Notes: a model not told the origin generated them from the letters alone. A stretch of DNA of 64,000 nucleotides from Cyanobium sp. FACHB-13342 (GCF_014697415.1 NZ_JACJRT010000007.1:227674-291673); one strand, 5' to 3'. Numbered from the stretch's first letter, positions 23,784 through 32,797 are shown. A program made the numbers and translations.

Positions 23784-24511
23784 TGGTTCTGCCAGTGATG
23801 CTCCGACCGCGCCTCTGCAAGCTGCCGAGGGCGTTCCGGATGGGGGTGCTTCTCGCCGGTGCCGTCCTCCTTGCGGAACAGGGCCCCGGTGGGGCACACA
23901 TCCACGCACTTGCCACAGGAGGTGCAGGCCGCCACGTCGCCCCAGGGCTGATCCAGGCCAGCGATGATCGAACAGGTGCTGCCGCGGTAGCCCACATCCC
24001 AGACGTGCGCCCCCTCGATCTCATCGCACACCCGCACGCAGCGGGTGCAGAGGATGCAGCGGTGGTGATCGAGGCTGAACTGGGGGTGGGAGGCATCGAC
24101 GTGGCGCTGGGGGTACTGGTAGGGGAAGCGGGAGTGGTCCATCCCCACCTCCACGGCCACGTCCTGGAGCTCACAGGAGCCGTTGGCCACGCAAAAGGCA
24201 CACACGTGATTGCCTTCGGCGAAGAACAGCTCCACCGCCATGCGCCGGTAGGTCTCCAGCTCCGGTGTGTGGGTGTGCACCACCATCCCGTCGGCCACCG
24301 TGGTGACGCAGGCGGGTTCGAGCTTGGGGTGTCCCTCGATCGCCACCAGGCAGAGGCGGCAAGCCCCCACGGGTGTGAGGCCATCGAGATGGCAGAGGGT
24401 GGGCACCTGCAGCCCGGCGCCACGGATCACCTGGAGCAGGGTGGCATCGGCGGCGGCCGTGAAGGCCTGACCATTGATGGACCCGTGCACCGCGGGCAGC
24501 TTCGCGCTCAT
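23780..24511 (-). CDS. hoxU: Diaphorase iron-sulfur subunit HoxU
   Basis: A 243-residue NuoG-like electron wire. The N terminus has a 2Fe-2S domain ([19 protein letters not shown] near residues 40-58), then a His/Cys segment ([15 protein letters not shown]) for an N3-type cluster and two ferredoxin-like 4Fe-4S motifs ([13 protein letters not shown] near 151-163 and [16 protein letters not shown] near 194-209). It links the HoxF flavin site to HoxYH. It overlaps hoxF and hoxY by 4 bp each. Confidence 0.95.
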   Translation of the reverse strand: MSAKLPAVHGSINGQAFTAAADATLLQVIRGAGLQVPTLCHLDGLTPVGACRLCLVAIEGHPKLEPACVTTVADGMVVHTHTPELETYRRMAVELFFAEGNHVCAFCVANGSCELQDVAVEVGMDHSRFPYQYPQRHVDASHPQFSLDHHRCILCTRCVRVCDEIEGAHVWDVGYRGSTCSIIAGLDQPWGDVAACTSCGKCVDVCPTGALFRKEDGTGEKHPHPERPRQLAEARSEHHWQNQ

Positions 24512-25968
24512 GGCACCACTCCGGGGGCGAGGGCGGCCTCGTACTCGGCGCGGAAGAAGCGCAGGGTGCTGAGCACCGGGTTGGGGGCCGACTGGCCCAG
24601 GCCACAGAGGCTGGTGGCCTTCACCATCCCGCAGAGCTGCTCGAGCTGGGCAAGATCAGCCGGCGACGCCCGCTTCTCCACAAACCGATCCAGCAACTGC
24701 TCCAACTGCACCGTGCCGGCGCGGCAGGGCAGGCACTTGCCGCAGCTCTCCGCCACGCAGAACCGCATGAAGTAGCGAGCCAGCTCCGGCATCGCCATCG
24801 ACCCGTCGATCACCACCATGCCGCCAGAGCCCATGATCGAGCCCAGCTGCTGCAGGCTGGCGTAGTCCACCGGGGTGTCGAGCAGCTCCACCGGAATACA
24901 GCCGCCGGAGGGGCCGCCGGTCTGGACCGCCTTCACCACGCCCAAACCGCCACCCCCCATCGCTTCCACGATGGTGCGCAGGCTCGTGCCCATCTCCACC
25001 TCGATCAGGCCCGTGTGGGTGATGGCGCCGGAGAGGGCAAACACCTTGGTGCCCTTGCTGCCCGCCGTGCCCATGGCGGCATACCAGTCGCCGCCCTCCC
25101 GCAGGATGGCGGGGATGGCGGCAAAGGTCTCCACGTTGTTGATCAGGGTGGGCAAACCCCACAGGCCCGACGCCGCCGGATAGGGCGGCCGCGGCCGCGG
25201 CGTACCCCGCCCGCCCTCAATCGAGTGGAGCAGGGCCGTTTCCTCCCCGCACACGTAGGCGCCAGCACCGATGCGCAGCTGGATCGGCAGGCCAGCCAGC
25301 ACCCCCCGGTCGGTGGCGGCGGCGATGGCCGTGCGCAACCGCTCGATCGCCAGGGGATATTCGGCCCGCACATAGATGTAAGCCTCCGCCGCGCCCACGG
25401 CCTGGGCCGCAATCGCCATGCCCTCCAGCAGCCGGTGGGGGTCCCCCTCCATGACGCTGCGGTCCATGAAGGCACCCGGGTCACCCTCGTCGGCATTGCA
25501 CACCACCACCTTGGAGGCGTTGCTCTGGGCCGCCACCAGTTGCCACTTGCGGCCGGTGGGGTAGCCGGCACCACCCCGGCCCCGCAGGCCGCTGCGCACC
25601 ACCTCCTCCACCAGCTCGGCGGCGGGGCGCAGGCGGCACGCCGCCAGGGTGGCGTAAGCCCCCTGGGCCAGGGCGTCGTCGATGGAGCTCGGATCCACGA
25701 GGCCGCAGCGCTCCAGCACCACCGGCCGCTGCAGGGCAAAGAACGGATGGGCCCAATCGAGGCGACGCTCCCCAGCCACACCACCGAACAACTCGCTGCG
25801 GCCATCGTCGTGGTCGGCCGCCGCCAGGGGACCCTGGCCGCACAACCGCAGGCAACCCACCGGCTTGACCCGCTCGGCACCCACCTCAGCCTCGAGCCGC
25901 TGCCGCAAGGCCGCCGCGCCCGCGGCCCGGCAGGCGGTGGCATCGCAGCAGCGCCAGGTCACTGCCAT
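24508..25968 (-). CDS. hoxF: Diaphorase flavin subunit HoxF
   Basis: A 486-residue subunit that oxidises or reduces NAD(P)H with FMN. The N-terminal thioredoxin-like 2Fe-2S part has [12 protein letters not shown] and [10 protein letters not shown]. The nucleotide and FMN motifs [13 protein letters not shown] and [14 protein letters not shown] follow, then [14 protein letters not shown]. The C-terminal 4Fe-4S site is [13 protein letters not shown] plus a cysteine in [13 protein letters not shown]. It is slightly shorter than the Synechocystis protein at the N terminus. It overlaps hoxE by 10 bp. Confidence 0.96.
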   Translation of the reverse strand: MAVTWRCCDATACRAAGAAALRQRLEAEVGAERVKPVGCLRLCGQGPLAAADHDDGRSELFGGVAGERRLDWAHPFFALQRPVVLERCGLVDPSSIDDALAQGAYATLAACRLRPAAELVEEVVRSGLRGRGGAGYPTGRKWQLVAAQSNASKVVVCNADEGDPGAFMDRSVMEGDPHRLLEGMAIAAQAVGAAEAYIYVRAEYPLAIERLRTAIAAATDRGVLAGLPIQLRIGAGAYVCGEETALLHSIEGGRGTPRPRPPYPAASGLWGLPTLINNVETFAAIPAILREGGDWYAAMGTAGSKGTKVFALSGAITHTGLIEVEMGTSLRTIVEAMGGGGLGVVKAVQTGGPSGGCIPVELLDTPVDYASLQQLGSIMGSGGMVVIDGSMAMPELARYFMRFCVAESCGKCLPCRAGTVQLEQLLDRFVEKRASPADLAQLEQLCGMVKATSLCGLGQSAPNPVLSTLRFFRAEYEAALAPGVVP

Positions 25969-26348
25969 GGCAGCTCCCCGGGGTCGCCGCTGCCCACGGC
26001 CCCATCCAGCACCACCACCGGCGCCTGGCCGCAGGCCCCCACGCAGCTGGCCGTTTCAAAGGCCACCCCCCGCTGCCGCAGGGTGGCCTCCAACCGCTCA
26101 GCACCCCTGACAAAACAGGCCGTGCCGCGACACACCACACAGCGATGCAGCCCTGGCGGCACCAGGCGAAACAGGTGATAAAAACTGGCCACGCCCATCA
26201 CCTCACTGAGGGGGCGGGCCATGGCCCGGGCCAGCCGTTGCAACTCCTCCCGGGGCAGATAGCCATGCTCCTGCTGAACGGCGTGGAGACGCTCGACCAG
26301 CGAATCCCCCAGGCCGTGGGGGGCAGGGCGCTCAGGTTTCGTTGCCAC
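25959..26348 (-). CDS. hoxE: Diaphorase subunit HoxE, short form
   Basis: A 129-residue NuoE-like 2Fe-2S subunit. It retains the helical domain (LVERLHAVQQEHGYLPRE, MGVASFYHLFRLVPPG) and the cluster site (CVVCRGTAC and CVGACGQAPVV). The family protein in Synechocystis is about 170 residues, so the N terminus here is short. No Met is available; the GTG at 26348 lies in the tail of the upstream gene (17 bp overlap) and begins VATKPERPAPHGLG. HoxE may mediate ferredoxin docking. It is the first hox gene. Confidence 0.88.
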   Translation of the reverse strand: MATKPERPAPHGLGDSLVERLHAVQQEHGYLPREELQRLARAMARPLSEVMGVASFYHLFRLVPPGLHRCVVCRGTACFVRGAERLEATLRQRGVAFETASCVGACGQAPVVVLDGAVGSGDPGELPWQ

Positions 26349-26637
26349 CGAAATCGTCCTCGAAACCCTGGTCGGGATCGAATTCACTCCAGCCCGGACT
26401 GGCCTCGTTGAACAGGCCGTAGCGGGCCGCCTCATCGTCCATCTGGGTATTGCCGGTGGGGCGGGTGTCGCAGGTGATGCCGCCATCGCCGGCGGGCTGG
26501 CAGTTGTCAAATTCCACGCCGGCCTGAACGGGAGCCAACCCCAGCCCCACCAGGGCAAGGGCAAGGGCAGGCCCCAGGCGGAAGGCCAGCCGCAGACGGG
26601 GCAGCAAGGGCCGGATCGGAGCGAGCTGAGACGTCAT
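26332..26637 (-). CDS. Small exported protein overlapping hoxE
   Basis: A 101-residue protein. Residues 1-39 form a basic and hydrophobic signal peptide (ALALALVGLGLAPVQAG). The mature part is acidic with one disulfide-capable pair (DNCQP and ITCDT), the motif TRPTGNTQMDDEAARYGLF and an acidic end GFEDDFGGNET. I recognise the pattern from marine Synechococcus but know of no function. Its stop lies inside the hoxE start region, so hox translation may be coupled to it; it is likely the first gene of the hydrogenase transcript. Confidence 0.65.
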   Translation of the reverse strand: MTSQLAPIRPLLPRLRLAFRLGPALALALVGLGLAPVQAGVEFDNCQPAGDGGITCDTRPTGNTQMDDEAARYGLFNEASPGWSEFDPDQGFEDDFGGNET

Positions 26638-26775
26638 CGCCAGAACCTGGGAGTCAGGACGGGTGGAGTCGAGGAAGGTGCCCCGAAGATCGGTGCACAG
26701 AGGTTCTGATCACACAGGCTTGGCCCCCAGAGGGACCGCCTCCTGGGATGATGGCCACGGTTTGGCGTCTGAGCG

Positions 26776-26889
26776 ATGTACACCGACTGGACCGCGGTGA
26801 TTCTGCTGCTGTTGACGGCGGCGCCCCTGGCCGTGGTGGTGGCGACCGCTGCCTTCTTCATCTGGCGGAAGAAGAAGCTGAAAGGCTGA
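26776..26889 (+). CDS. Tiny single-helix membrane protein
   Basis: A 37-residue protein starting MYTDWTAVILLLL, with one hydrophobic helix (about residues 6-30) and a basic tail WRKKKLKG. It diverges from the exported protein/hox unit and overlaps the end of the convergent zinc-finger gene by 32 bp. It looks like the small subunits found in thylakoid complexes, but I cannot name it. Confidence 0.5.
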   Translation: MYTDWTAVILLLLTAAPLAVVVATAAFFIWRKKKLKG

Positions 26890-27106
26890 TCACCACCTCT
26901 GCACGTCGCTGCAGGATGTCGGCGGTCGTGATGGCGGCGGGCGTCACCCCAAGTGCCCGCACCACCTGGCCCTGGCCGAGGCAATCGAGGCAGGTTCGGT
27001 AGCGCTGGTCGTCGAGACGCAGCATGCCGCTGCCTCCGCATTGGCGACATCGACAATGGCTCACCGAACTGGCCTGAAGAGGGTTGGAGAAGGGATGGGC
27101 GGTCAT
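26858..27106 (-). CDS. Small DnaJ-type zinc-finger protein
   Basis: An 82-residue protein with two CxxCxGxG-like knuckles, CRQCGGSGM and CLDCLGQGQ (near residues 20-50), as in the DnaJ zinc-binding domain but without a J domain. Similar small proteins accompany photosystem assembly in cyanobacteria and chloroplasts, but the target here is unknown. The Met at 27106 is chosen over 27142 because a GGGGG element lies about 9 nt upstream. Confidence 0.6.
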   Translation of the reverse strand: MTAHPFSNPLQASSVSHCRCRQCGGSGMLRLDDQRYRTCLDCLGQGQVVRALGVTPAAITTADILQRRAEVVISLSASSSAR

Positions 27107-27183
27107 CGCGATACCCCCACCTGGGGACACTTTGTTGTCCATAAGTGTGGTCCGCTTTTCCCCACCTGATCCCGAAAGCTTCC

Positions 27184-28140
27184 TTAAGTCTGGGGGCCCG
27201 TCAGGGCGCGATCCAGGTGCTCCGGGCCGAGTTCTTGGAGGAGTTCCGCGGCGCTAATACGGCTGCCCGGTGCCACCAGCCCCGCACTGGCTGCCAGGTC
27301 GCCCACCACCGCGGCGGCATCCCAGCCGCGCTGCCGATAGCCCTCCAGCCCCTCCGCCCCCTCCCGCTTGCTGAGCCGCCGCCCGGCTCCGTCGCGCCAG
27401 AGGGGCACATGGCCGTAGCGGGGAGGCGTCGCACCGAGGGCCGCCATCACCGCCACCTGGGCACCGGTGGCGGTCCACAGGTCATCGCCGCGCACCACAT
27501 CACTGATGCCGAGGCTGAGTTCATCCACCGCCGTGGCCAGGTGATAGGCGAGATAGCCATCGGCCCGGCGCACCACCACATCGCCGATGGCGGCAGGGCC
27601 ATCCAGAACCCCGGGGGGGCCATAGGCCTCGGCCCAGCCCAAGGGCCCGGCCTCCAGCCGCAGCCGCCAGCTGGGCAGCCGCCCCCGCTCAACACCCCAG
27701 CCACTGGCTTGGTCCCGGCAGAAGCCGGGGTACACGGCCAGGGCGCCGTGGGGGGCCGACACATCGGCCAGCAGGCGGCGACTGCAGCGACAGGGATAGA
27801 GCCGGCCCGCCCGGCGCAGACCTGAGAGGGCGCTGGCATAGAGCCCCCGCCGCTCGCTCTGGCGCAGCACCGGGCCATCCCAGTTCAGGCCGAGCCAGGC
27901 CAGATCCGCCAGGATCGAGACCTCCGCCCCCGGCCGATTGCGAGGCGTGTCGAGATCATCGATGCGCAGCAGCCAGGCGCCACCCCGCAGCCGGGCATGC
28001 AGCCAACTCAGCAGGGCCGTGCGCAGGTTGCCCCGGTGCAGGGGGCCGGTGGGAGAGGGGGCAAAACGGCCGCGGTACGCCTGCTCACGCTGGCGCTGCC
28101 CCCTGTCAATCAGGGCCTGGAGATGGGAGGGCAGGGGCAT
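27184..28140 (-). CDS. gluQ: Glutamyl-Q tRNA(Asp) synthetase
   Basis: A 318-residue truncated glutamyl-tRNA synthetase that attaches glutamate to queuosine-34 of tRNA-Asp. It has the class I signature FAPSPTGPLHRGNLRTALLS (residues 26-45), the LLRIDDLDTPRN motif, a zinc site (CRCSRRLL with a downstream Cys) and the KMSKS-like RRLSKREG. It lacks the C-terminal anticodon-binding domain of GltX. It is preceded by the HU gene and its terminator on the same strand. Confidence 0.92.
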   Translation of the reverse strand: MPLPSHLQALIDRGQRQREQAYRGRFAPSPTGPLHRGNLRTALLSWLHARLRGGAWLLRIDDLDTPRNRPGAEVSILADLAWLGLNWDGPVLRQSERRGLYASALSGLRRAGRLYPCRCSRRLLADVSAPHGALAVYPGFCRDQASGWGVERGRLPSWRLRLEAGPLGWAEAYGPPGVLDGPAAIGDVVVRRADGYLAYHLATAVDELSLGISDVVRGDDLWTATGAQVAVMAALGATPPRYGHVPLWRDGAGRRLSKREGAEGLEGYRQRGWDAAAVVGDLAASAGLVAPGSRISAAELLQELGPEHLDRALTGPQT

Positions 28141-28151
28141 GGCACGGCAAC

Positions 28152-28175
28152 AAAAAGCGGCCCCGCAGGGCCGCT
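28152..28175 (-). terminator. Rho-independent terminator of the HU gene
   Basis: A perfect 8-bp stem AGCGGCCC/GGGCCGCT (28156-28163 and 28168-28175) with a CGCA loop is followed on the minus strand by a run of T (28152-28156). It lies 38 bp after the HU stop. Confidence 0.85.
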
Positions 28176-28213
28176 ACAGAAAGCGTTGCCTGGGCCTGGG
28201 CCCAGGAGGGCCA

Positions 28214-28489
28214 TCAGCCCTGGACGCGGTCCTTGAACATCTTGCCGGCGGTGAAGGCAGGCACCCGCTTGGCGGGGATCTTGATCTTCTGGCCGGTCTT
28301 GGGGTTCAGGCCCTGGCGGGCGGAACGCTCGCGGGGCTCGAAGGAACCGAAGCCAAGGATGGACACCTTCTTGCCTTCCACCACCGAATCGATGATGGTT
28401 TCGATGGCGGCATCAACGACCTGGGAGACGTCGGTCTTGGTGAGCTCGGTGCGGGCGGCAACGAGGTTGACGAGATCAGCTTTGTTCAT
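28214..28489 (-). CDS. hupB: HU-family DNA-binding protein
   Basis: A 91-residue nucleoid protein starting MNKADLVNLVAARTELTK, with the central VSILGFGSFEPRERSARQG and the DNA-intercalating arm NPKTGQKIKIPAKRVPAF. It binds and bends DNA as a homodimer. The ATG at 28489 is the canonical family start although the frame is open upstream. A strong terminator follows at 28152-28175. Confidence 0.95.
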   Translation of the reverse strand: MNKADLVNLVAARTELTKTDVSQVVDAAIETIIDSVVEGKKVSILGFGSFEPRERSARQGLNPKTGQKIKIPAKRVPAFTAGKMFKDRVQG

Positions 28490-28690
28490 AGGACGGGAAA
28501 GCCTCGGGGGTGGCGGTCGGGTTGCGGTGGAGTTGCGACGGTCGGATCGCGATGAGGGTGACGAGTCGGAAAACCCCGACCGGCCCTGAGATGAGCGCGC
28601 CAATGGTATGGGGCTCTGGACGGGGCTGCAACACAAAAGTCCGCCGCTGCAACGGTTGTCGTGACAATTTCCCCACAGAAGGCTTTCAGC

Positions 28691-29452
28691 TCAACGCCCA
28701 GCGGGGGCCAAAGACGCCAGATCCAGGCCCGCCAGCAGCGCCGCACCCCCCATCACGAGCTTGTCGCCGCGCAGCGCCCCAAGGCCGGCACCACTGGCGA
28801 TCCAGGCGGGAGAGCCGGCCGGCAACCAACGGCGCAGCCGCTCCACACTGGCCAACTGACGGCCCCAGTGAAAGGTGCGCGCCGTGGCCAAGGGGGCCAG
28901 GGCTGAAGGCCCGGTCGGCACCAGCAGGCGGCCGCAGAACAAGCCATCGAGCGCACCGGTGTGCACATGCAGCACGCAGGCTCCCGGCGTGGGCCCAGGG
29001 GTCCAAAGCAGGGCCACCCCCGGCGCCAGGGTGTGCTCCGACCCAAAGCTGGTGCAGGCCCGCACCCCGGGCAGCAGGTAGGCCTCCTGCTCCTGCACCA
29101 GCACCGACCAACCCAGGGCCTCCTGGATGCGGCGACAGCGGCCGTGGCCCTCACGGCTGGTGAGCACGATCGTGCCGGGGCCCACCTCCGCCGTGCGCCG
29201 CTGCAAGCAGTCGAGGTTGGCCTGGGTGAACCCGGGGCAATCGACCAACAGATCGCCGCGGCCGCCCCAGGCCCCGGCCTCCAGCAGCCAGCTGCTGCCC
29301 CCCTGACTGTCGCGGCTGGGCGCGAACAGCCACAGCCCGGGGCGCACCAGCTGGGGGGGGCGGCCGGATTCGGGGGGCTGGGAGAGCGGGGCCAAGGGCA
29401 GGGGGGATTGATCAGGAGATGGGCACCGCAACGGGGTGGCGGGTGCCCCCAC
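28691..29452 (-). CDS. MBL-fold-like protein with degenerate metal site
   Basis: A 253-residue frame (GTG start, uncertain). It has the backbone of a metallo-beta-lactamase fold: LLVDCPGFTQANL, IVLTSREGHGRCRRI, VALLWTPGPTPGACVLHV and LDGLFCGRLLVP. The usual zinc motif HxHxDH is replaced by SREGHG, so most metal ligands are missing and catalysis is doubtful. It diverges from glgX; the two 5' ends are very close, and the first 30-40 residues (Pro/Ser-rich) may not be translated. The role is unknown. Confidence 0.6.
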   Translation of the reverse strand: MGAPATPLRCPSPDQSPLPLAPLSQPPESGRPPQLVRPGLWLFAPSRDSQGGSSWLLEAGAWGGRGDLLVDCPGFTQANLDCLQRRTAEVGPGTIVLTSREGHGRCRRIQEALGWSVLVQEQEAYLLPGVRACTSFGSEHTLAPGVALLWTPGPTPGACVLHVHTGALDGLFCGRLLVPTGPSALAPLATARTFHWGRQLASVERLRRWLPAGSPAWIASGAGLGALRGDKLVMGGAALLAGLDLASLAPAGR

Positions 29453-29493
29453 GAAAGGAGCTGCCTAACGTTGCAACACCCAGGTTCGGTGCC

Positions 29494-31599
29494 TTGACTG
29501 TCCAATTCAACAGTCCTGCCCTTGCCCAGGGCCTGCACATCGGCCATCCCTGGCCCCTCGGCGCCAGCCTCACCCCCAGGGGGGTGAATTTCTCGGTGGT
29601 TGCCCCCCTGGCCACCCGGGTGGAGTTGCTGTTGTTCTCCGACGGCGATGCGGTGGAACCGGAGCGGGTGGTGGAACTCGACCAGCGGCACCGCTCCGCC
29701 GACCACTGGCACGTGGAAGTGGAGGGGGTCGGCCTGGGCTGCTGCTACGGCTACCGGGTGTTTGGGCCGCTGCAGCCCGGCGGCCATGGCTTCAACCCCT
29801 CGAAGGTGCTGCTCGACCCCTGTGCCCGGGCCATCGCCGGCTGGGGCAGCTACCAGCGCGGGGCCGCCGTGGGAGCCGCACCCAACACCGGCCATTGCCT
29901 CAAGGGGGTGGTGACCGAGCGCGACCGGTTTGATTTCCACCACGCCCCCAGACCACGCCACAGCTGGCAGAAGAGCGTGATCTACGAGCTGCACGTGGGC
30001 GGCTTCACCCAGGGACCGGGCTGTCCGGTGCCGGCGGACCAGCAGGGCAGCCTGCTGGGACTGATTCCCACCCTGCCCTACCTGCGCGAGCTGGGGATCA
30101 CCACCATCGAGCTGCTGCCGGTGATGGCCTTCGACCCCCACGATGCCCCGGCCGGCCGCCACAACTACTGGGGCTACAGCCCCCTGAGCTGGATGGCTCC
30201 CCATCCCGACTACCTGGTGGGGGAGGACCCGCTCAGCGCCCGCGACCAGGTGCGCCAACTGGTGACCGCCTGCCACCGGGCCGGTATCGAGGTGCTGCTG
30301 GATGTGGTCTACAACCACACCACCGAAGGCAACCAGGACGGCCCCACCCTCAGCTGGCGGGGCTTCTGCGACCGCCTCTATTACCAGCAGAGCGCCAAGG
30401 GCGATTACCAGGACGTGAGCGGCTGCGGCAACACGATTGCCGCCAACCGCCCCCTGGTGCGCCGCCTGATCCTCGAATCCCTGCGCTGCTGGGCCACCGA
30501 ACTGGGGGTGGATGGCTTCCGCTTCGACCTGGGCATCGCCCTGAGCCGGGGGGACAACCTGACCCCCCTGGAGGCGCCCCCCCTGTTTGAGGACATGGAG
30601 GCCGACCCTGACCTCAGCGACCTCAAGCTGATCAGCGAGCCCTGGGATTGTGGCGGCCTCTATCGCCTGGCCGATTTCCCCGCACGCCGGGTAGCCACCT
30701 GGAACGGCCGCTTCCGCGACGACCTACGGCGCTTCTGGAAGGGCGATGAAAAAACCTGCTGGACCATGGCGCAACGCCTCTCCGGCAGCCCGGACCTGTT
30801 CAGCACCAACCCGGTGCACCCCGGTCAGTGCATCACCTTCCTGACGGCCCACGACGGCTTCACCCTCGCCGACCTGGTGAGTTTCAACGGCAAGCACAAC
30901 CTGGCCAACGGCGAGGACAACCGCGACGGCGACAACCACAACAACAGCTGGAACCACGGCGTGGAGGGTCCCAGCAGCGACCACGCCATCACGGCCCTGC
31001 GGGAACGCCAGCTGCGCAACCTGCTCACCAGCCTGCTGCTGGCACCGGGGGTGCCAATGCTGCTGATGGGGGATGAGGTGCGCCGGAGCCAGGGCGGCAA
31101 CAACAACACCTGGTGCCAGAACAATCCCCTCGGCTGGATGCACTGGCAGCCCGACGCGGGCGACCAGGCCCTTCAGCTGTTCCTGCGGCGTCTGCTGAGG
31201 CTGCGGGCCCACCTGGCGGGACTGTTCAACCCCGAACTGCCTCTCGACGATCGCCCCCAGCGCCGCAGCGGCGATCGCGGTCACCTCTGGCGCCAGTGGC
31301 ACGGGGTCGAACTGGGCAAGCCAGACTGGGCGAGCTGGTCGCACACGCTGGCCTGGAGCCTCAACGACAGCCAGCAGGGCCCCCTGGTGTGGTGTGGCTT
31401 GAACGCCTACAGCAAGGCCATGCACTTCGAGTTGCCAAGCTGTCCCCAGGGCTGGCTGCGGGTCATCGACACGGCCCTGCCCGCCGGCGACGACCTGCCC
31501 GCCCGACCCGAGGCCTGGCACCCAACCGGGGCCCCCCTGCAGAGCCGCAGCCTGATGCTGCTGGTGGCCGCTCCCCTACTCAAAGATCGCGAGCTGTAG
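29494..31599 (+). CDS. glgX: Glycogen debranching enzyme (isoamylase type)
   Basis: About 701 residues of a GH13 enzyme that cuts alpha-1,6 branches of glycogen. It has an N-terminal CBM48-like domain (GHPWPLGASLTPRGVNFSVV), then the GH13 motifs DVVYNHTTEG, GVDGFRFDLG (nucleophile Asp), ISEPWDCGG (acid Glu) and FLTAHDGFTLADLV. The start is uncertain: TTG at 29494 begins just before conserved sequence, while an ATG at 29419 has AGGAG directly against it and would overlap the divergent gene. The enzyme releases maltodextrins for night-time and fermentative metabolism. Confidence 0.92.
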   Translation: MTVQFNSPALAQGLHIGHPWPLGASLTPRGVNFSVVAPLATRVELLLFSDGDAVEPERVVELDQRHRSADHWHVEVEGVGLGCCYGYRVFGPLQPGGHGFNPSKVLLDPCARAIAGWGSYQRGAAVGAAPNTGHCLKGVVTERDRFDFHHAPRPRHSWQKSVIYELHVGGFTQGPGCPVPADQQGSLLGLIPTLPYLRELGITTIELLPVMAFDPHDAPAGRHNYWGYSPLSWMAPHPDYLVGEDPLSARDQVRQLVTACHRAGIEVLLDVVYNHTTEGNQDGPTLSWRGFCDRLYYQQSAKGDYQDVSGCGNTIAANRPLVRRLILESLRCWATELGVDGFRFDLGIALSRGDNLTPLEAPPLFEDMEADPDLSDLKLISEPWDCGGLYRLADFPARRVATWNGRFRDDLRRFWKGDEKTCWTMAQRLSGSPDLFSTNPVHPGQCITFLTAHDGFTLADLVSFNGKHNLANGEDNRDGDNHNNSWNHGVEGPSSDHAITALRERQLRNLLTSLLLAPGVPMLLMGDEVRRSQGGNNNTWCQNNPLGWMHWQPDAGDQALQLFLRRLLRLRAHLAGLFNPELPLDDRPQRRSGDRGHLWRQWHGVELGKPDWASWSHTLAWSLNDSQQGPLVWCGLNAYSKAMHFELPSCPQGWLRVIDTALPAGDDLPARPEAWHPTGAPLQSRSLMLLVAAPLLKDREL

Positions 31600-31612
31600 C
31601 CGGGATGGCCTG

Positions 31613-32797
31613 ATGCGTTTGCTCCATACCTCCGATTGGCATCTGGGCCGGAACTTCCATGGCGCCTCCCTGCTGGAGGAGCAGGCGGCGGCCCTGGCGC
31701 GGATTGTCGAGCTGGCCCGGGAGGCCGAGGTGGATGCGGTGGTGATCGCCGGCGACCTCTACGACCGGGCCATCCCACCGGCCGAGGCGGTGCTGCTGTT
31801 CAACGACACCCTGGCCCACCTGCGTCAGGACGGGGCAGCGGTGGTGGCGATTGCGGGCAACCACGATTCCCATGTGCGGGTGTCCATCTACGACCCGCTG
31901 CTGGCCGCATTAGGGGTGACGATCCGGGGCGACGTGCGGCGGGCGGATCAGCCGGTGCTGGTGCAGCCCCGCCGAGGCGGGGCACCGGTGGCGATCTACC
32001 CCCTGCCCTACCTCGAACCGGCGGTGGATGGCCCCTGGCTGGCCCGCGGCCCTGAAGGGGACAACGCCGCGCCGACCCGCCTGCGCCACGAGGATGTGAC
32101 CCGGCTCGCCCTGGGCAGAATCCACCGGGATCGGCAAGGCCGGCCCGATCACCACGCCGTGCTGGTGGCCCATACCTTTGTGGCGGGCGGACAGACCAGC
32201 GAGTCGGAACGGGAACTCACCCTGGGCAACGTCGACCGGGTGAGCGTGGAGGCCTTTGCTGGCTTCGACTACGTCGCCCTGGGGCATCTGCACGGCTCCC
32301 AGCAACTGGATGGTCCCCGGGTGGCCTACTCCGGCACCCCCCTGCCCTACTCGTTCTCCGAGCAGCACCACACCAAATCGGTGCGGATTGTCGAGCTCGA
32401 TGCCAACGGCAACGCCAGCGTGGAACGGGTGCCCCTGGGGGTCGGGCGCAAGCTGTGCACGATCGAAGGCTGCCTCGAGGAGCTGTGCCGTGCGCCCCAG
32501 TACGCCGACGCGGTGGAGGCGCGGGTGCGGGTCGTCCTCACCGATGAGGTGCTGCCCCTGCAGGCCATGGCCCGCCTGCACGCCCGTTTTCCCCATGTGG
32601 CCGAGCTGCGCCACCGCCCCCCGGAAGTGCTCCGCTCCACGGCCAGCAGCCGCAACCAGCAGGTGCGCCAGGCCAGTTCCCCCCTGGCCCTGGCAGCCGC
32701 TTTCTTCGCCGATCAGCAGGGGCGCGAGGCCCACCCGGCCGAAGCCCAGCTGCTGCGGGAGGCCCTGGAGGCGGTTGACCGGGGAGGGGAGCGGTGA
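31613..32797 (+). CDS. sbcD: Exonuclease SbcCD, nuclease subunit SbcD
   Basis: A 394-residue Mre11-like nuclease with the phosphoesterase motifs HTSDWHLGRNFHG (residues 5-17), GDLYDRAIPP (near 49), GNHDSH (near 83) and later VAHTFVAGG and ALGHLHG. It cuts DNA hairpins and protein-blocked ends with SbcC. It lies 13 bp after glgX, and its stop overlaps the sbcC start as GTGA. Confidence 0.95.
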   Translation: MRLLHTSDWHLGRNFHGASLLEEQAAALARIVELAREAEVDAVVIAGDLYDRAIPPAEAVLLFNDTLAHLRQDGAAVVAIAGNHDSHVRVSIYDPLLAALGVTIRGDVRRADQPVLVQPRRGGAPVAIYPLPYLEPAVDGPWLARGPEGDNAAPTRLRHEDVTRLALGRIHRDRQGRPDHHAVLVAHTFVAGGQTSESERELTLGNVDRVSVEAFAGFDYVALGHLHGSQQLDGPRVAYSGTPLPYSFSEQHHTKSVRIVELDANGNASVERVPLGVGRKLCTIEGCLEELCRAPQYADAVEARVRVVLTDEVLPLQAMARLHARFPHVAELRHRPPEVLRSTASSRNQQVRQASSPLALAAAFFADQQGREAHPAEAQLLREALEAVDRGGER

